Part shown: piece by piece, positions 60,234 through 64,000 of the stretch
How the letters are laid out: each line of letters opens with the position of its first letter
Numbering within the stretch: position 1 is the stretch's first letter
Source: an uncultured Clostridia bacterium
GTDB taxonomy: Bacteria > Bacillota > Clostridia > Oscillospirales > CAG-272
NCBI GenBank assembly: GCA_947631765.1
Contig: CANRMP010000002.1
Location: forward strand, 124,001 to 188,000
Direction of reading: 5' to 3'
Length of the DNA: 64,000 bases
Notes under the pieces: model-generated
What the model was told of the DNA's origin: nothing
Database searches by the model: none
The model's input: the letters and a program-made list of their open reading frames with translations, nothing else
Made by a program: the position numbers and the translations under genes

Positions 60234-60438
60234 CTTAGGGTCATCCTTTAGGGCGTTTATTTTTTCACTGAAATTATATGAATGTGACAGCTTGCTCTAT
60301 TCTGAAATGATTTTACTCATTTTTAATCTATTAAAGCATATATTGCATAAATAATTTTTCACTTTGTTAATAAATTTTCCAAATTTTCTGATATAATAGA
60401 TTATATCGGCGTTTGGCGTCCTATATTTTAATAAATAA

Positions 60439-60765
<327 letters not shown>

Positions 60766-60795
60766 TTTATAATTTTTCGAATTTTTTGGAGGTAA

Positions 60796-62442
<1,647 letters not shown>

Positions 62443-62464
62443 TCTTCCGAATACAAAAAAATTT

Positions 62465-62510
62465 CAAGCCGGAGCATATCTTTTGTGTTCCGGCTTGTAT
62501 AATAGTATTT
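62465..62510 (+). terminator. Intrinsic terminator after groEL
   Basis: CAAGCCGGA...TCCGGCTTG inverted repeat just after the groEL stop. Confidence 0.65.
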
Positions 62511-62549
62511 CTCAGCTTGGAATTAAAGCGGAAGAGGGATTTCGGCACG

Positions 62550-62575
62550 AAAAAAAGGATACGAAATTCGTATCC
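62550..62575 (-). terminator. Intrinsic terminator after rpsU
   Basis: Minus strand GGATACGAATTTCGTATCC followed by a T run. Confidence 0.8.
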
Positions 62576-62592
62576 TCATTTTTGGGCATAAA

Positions 62593-62769
62593 TTATTTGA
62601 ATTTGCGCTTTCTTGCAGCTTCTGACTTCTTTTTGCGCTTAACGCTGGGCTTGTCATACTGCTCACGCTTTTTATACTCTGTGAGTATACCCGAGCGCTG
62701 GCACGAACGCTTGAATCTACGGAGAGCGCTGTCAAGAGATTCGTTTTCTTTAACTCTGATTTCTGCCAC
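62593..62769 (-). CDS. rpsU: 30S ribosomal protein S21
   Basis: GTG start; (M)[57 protein letters not shown] (58 aa); GGGAGGGAATG SD. Not in ORF track because it is short. Confidence 0.97.
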   Translation of the reverse strand: MAEIRVKENESLDSALRRFKRSCQRSGILTEYKKREQYDKPSVKRKKKSEAARKRKFK

Positions 62770-62959
62770 TGTTCACATTCCCTCCCCTCGCACTCGCAAG
62801 AGAATAAATTTACTTTGTTATTATACAATATATTAATCAAGTTGTCAATATCTTTTTTAAATTTATTTAAAAAAAGTAAATTTAACGCCGAAATTCCAAA
62901 GCGAGCCCTTATTTAGCTTGTAATTAATTTACACAAATAAAATACTTGGGCATTTAACC

Positions 62960-62988
62960 TTGACAATTATGTCAACTTATGATAAAAT
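62960..62988 (+). promoter_or_regulatory. Promoter of asd
   Basis: TTGACA-17 nt-TAAAAT with TGA before the -10. Confidence 0.8.
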
Positions 62989-63018
62989 TATATTACAAAA
63001 GAATGTTAGGAGAAAGCG

Positions 63019-64000
63019 ATGACAGATAAATTAAAAGTGGGAGTTATAGGCGCCACCGGAATGGTGGGACAGCGTTTTGTAACCCTTCTTGCAAATCACC
63101 CTTGGTTTGAGATTTCGGCGCTCGCGGCAAGCGGAAAGAGCGCGGGACGTACATATGAGGAAGCGGTTCGCGGAAGATGGAAAATGGCGGCCGATATTCC
63201 GGATAAATGCAAAAAAATGAAGGTGCTCGACGCGTCGGAGGTAGAAAAGGTCGCAAGTCTTGTTGACTTTGTGTTCTGCGCCATATCGCTTGACAAGGCG
63301 GCGACAATTGCGCTTGAGGAAGCATATGCAAAAGCCGAAACGCCCGTTGTTTCAAATAACGGCTCATGCAGGTGGATTCCCGACGTACCGATGATAATAC
63401 CAGAAATTAATCCCTCCCATATGCAGCTGATAAACGACCAGAAAAAGAGACTGGGAACCAAGAGAGGCTTTATTGCGGTTAAGCCCAATTGCTCGATTCA
63501 AAGCTACGTTCCGCCTCTTACACCTCTTCTTTGCTTTGAGCCCGAGGTGGTTGTGGCGACAACCTATCAGGCAATTTCGGGGGCGGGAAAAAACTTTGCC
63601 GACTGGCCTGAAATGACAGACAACGTTATCCCTTATATTGCCGGCGAGGAAGAGAAGAGCGAACAGGAGCCTCTGAAAATTTGGGGTACATATAAAAACG
63701 GAGCTATTGAGAAGGCAAAGGCGCCGCTTATCACCACTCAATGTATAAGAGTTCCCGTAACTGACGGTCATACCGCGGCGGTTTTTGTAAAATTTAAGAA
63801 CAAGCCCACAAAAGAGCAGATTTTAGAGTGCTGGAACAGCTATAAATCTCCCTCTCCCGTATTGCCCGGTTCGCCCGACAAATTCATCACCTACTTTGAG
63901 GAGCCCGACAGACCGCAGGTGAGAATTGACCGCGACATTTACAACGGAATGGGAATATGTGTCGGCAGACTGAGAGAGGACGCTTTCTTTGATTATAAGT
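63019..64000 (+). CDS. asd: Aspartate-semialdehyde dehydrogenase (truncated by window edge)
   Basis: MTDKLKVGVIGATGMVGQRFVTLLANHPWFEISALAASGKSAGRTYEEAV...VVSNNGSCRWIPDVPMIIPEIN...AVKPNCSIQSY; not in ORF track because it is open at the window end. Confidence 0.95.
   Translation, partial: MTDKLKVGVIGATGMVGQRFVTLLANHPWFEISALAASGKSAGRTYEEAVRGRWKMAADIPDKCKKMKVLDASEVEKVASLVDFVFCAISLDKAATIALEEAYAKAETPVVSNNGSCRWIPDVPMIIPEINPSHMQLINDQKKRLGTKRGFIAVKPNCSIQSYVPPLTPLLCFEPEVVVATTYQAISGAGKNFADWPEMTDNVIPYIAGEEEKSEQEPLKIWGTYKNGAIEKAKAPLITTQCIRVPVTDGHTAAVFVKFKNKPTKEQILECWNSYKSPSPVLPGSPDKFITYFEEPDRPQVRIDRDIYNGMGICVGRLREDAFFDYK

Overview
A 64 kb chromosomal window with the gene content of a low-to-moderate-GC Firmicutes/Clostridia-type genome (taxon inferred from gene families only). 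Most of it is dense core housekeeping sequence: infC-rpmI-rplT, a PPi-type phosphofructokinase, serC-serA, ligA, obgE, prfA, a TsaC/Sua5 protein, a topoisomerase IIA A-subunit, potABCD, ackA/tmcAL, a complete T-box-controlled trpEGDCFBA operon, a PurF-like protein, hom, groES-groEL, rpsU and a partial asd. Two tRNAs are present: Glu(CTC) and Pro(GGG). I found no prophage, transposase, CRISPR array or recognisable defence island, and I do not claim a demonstrated new system. The observations most worth checking are: (1) a GntR-ATPase-permease-permease operon at 33.2-39.4 kb in which the first large permease ends in a tail resembling the C-terminus of the neighbouring ATPase, as if a second ATPase gene had been deleted; (2) a PurF-like protein lacking the N-terminal catalytic Cys; (3) an 874-aa protein with a CvpA-like membrane head and a long uncharacterised C-terminal region; (4) an apparent AUA start codon for infC behind a leader with an attenuator-like hairpin; (5) a Trp T-box whose specifier codon and discriminator-pairing base both fit tRNA-Trp; (6) a PotD-like lipoprotein with a C-terminal transmembrane helix; (7) groESL without a CIRCE element; and (8) a recurrent TTGACA-N17-(TGN)TATAAT promoter form. 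All annotations come from reading the sequence; no database search was run.
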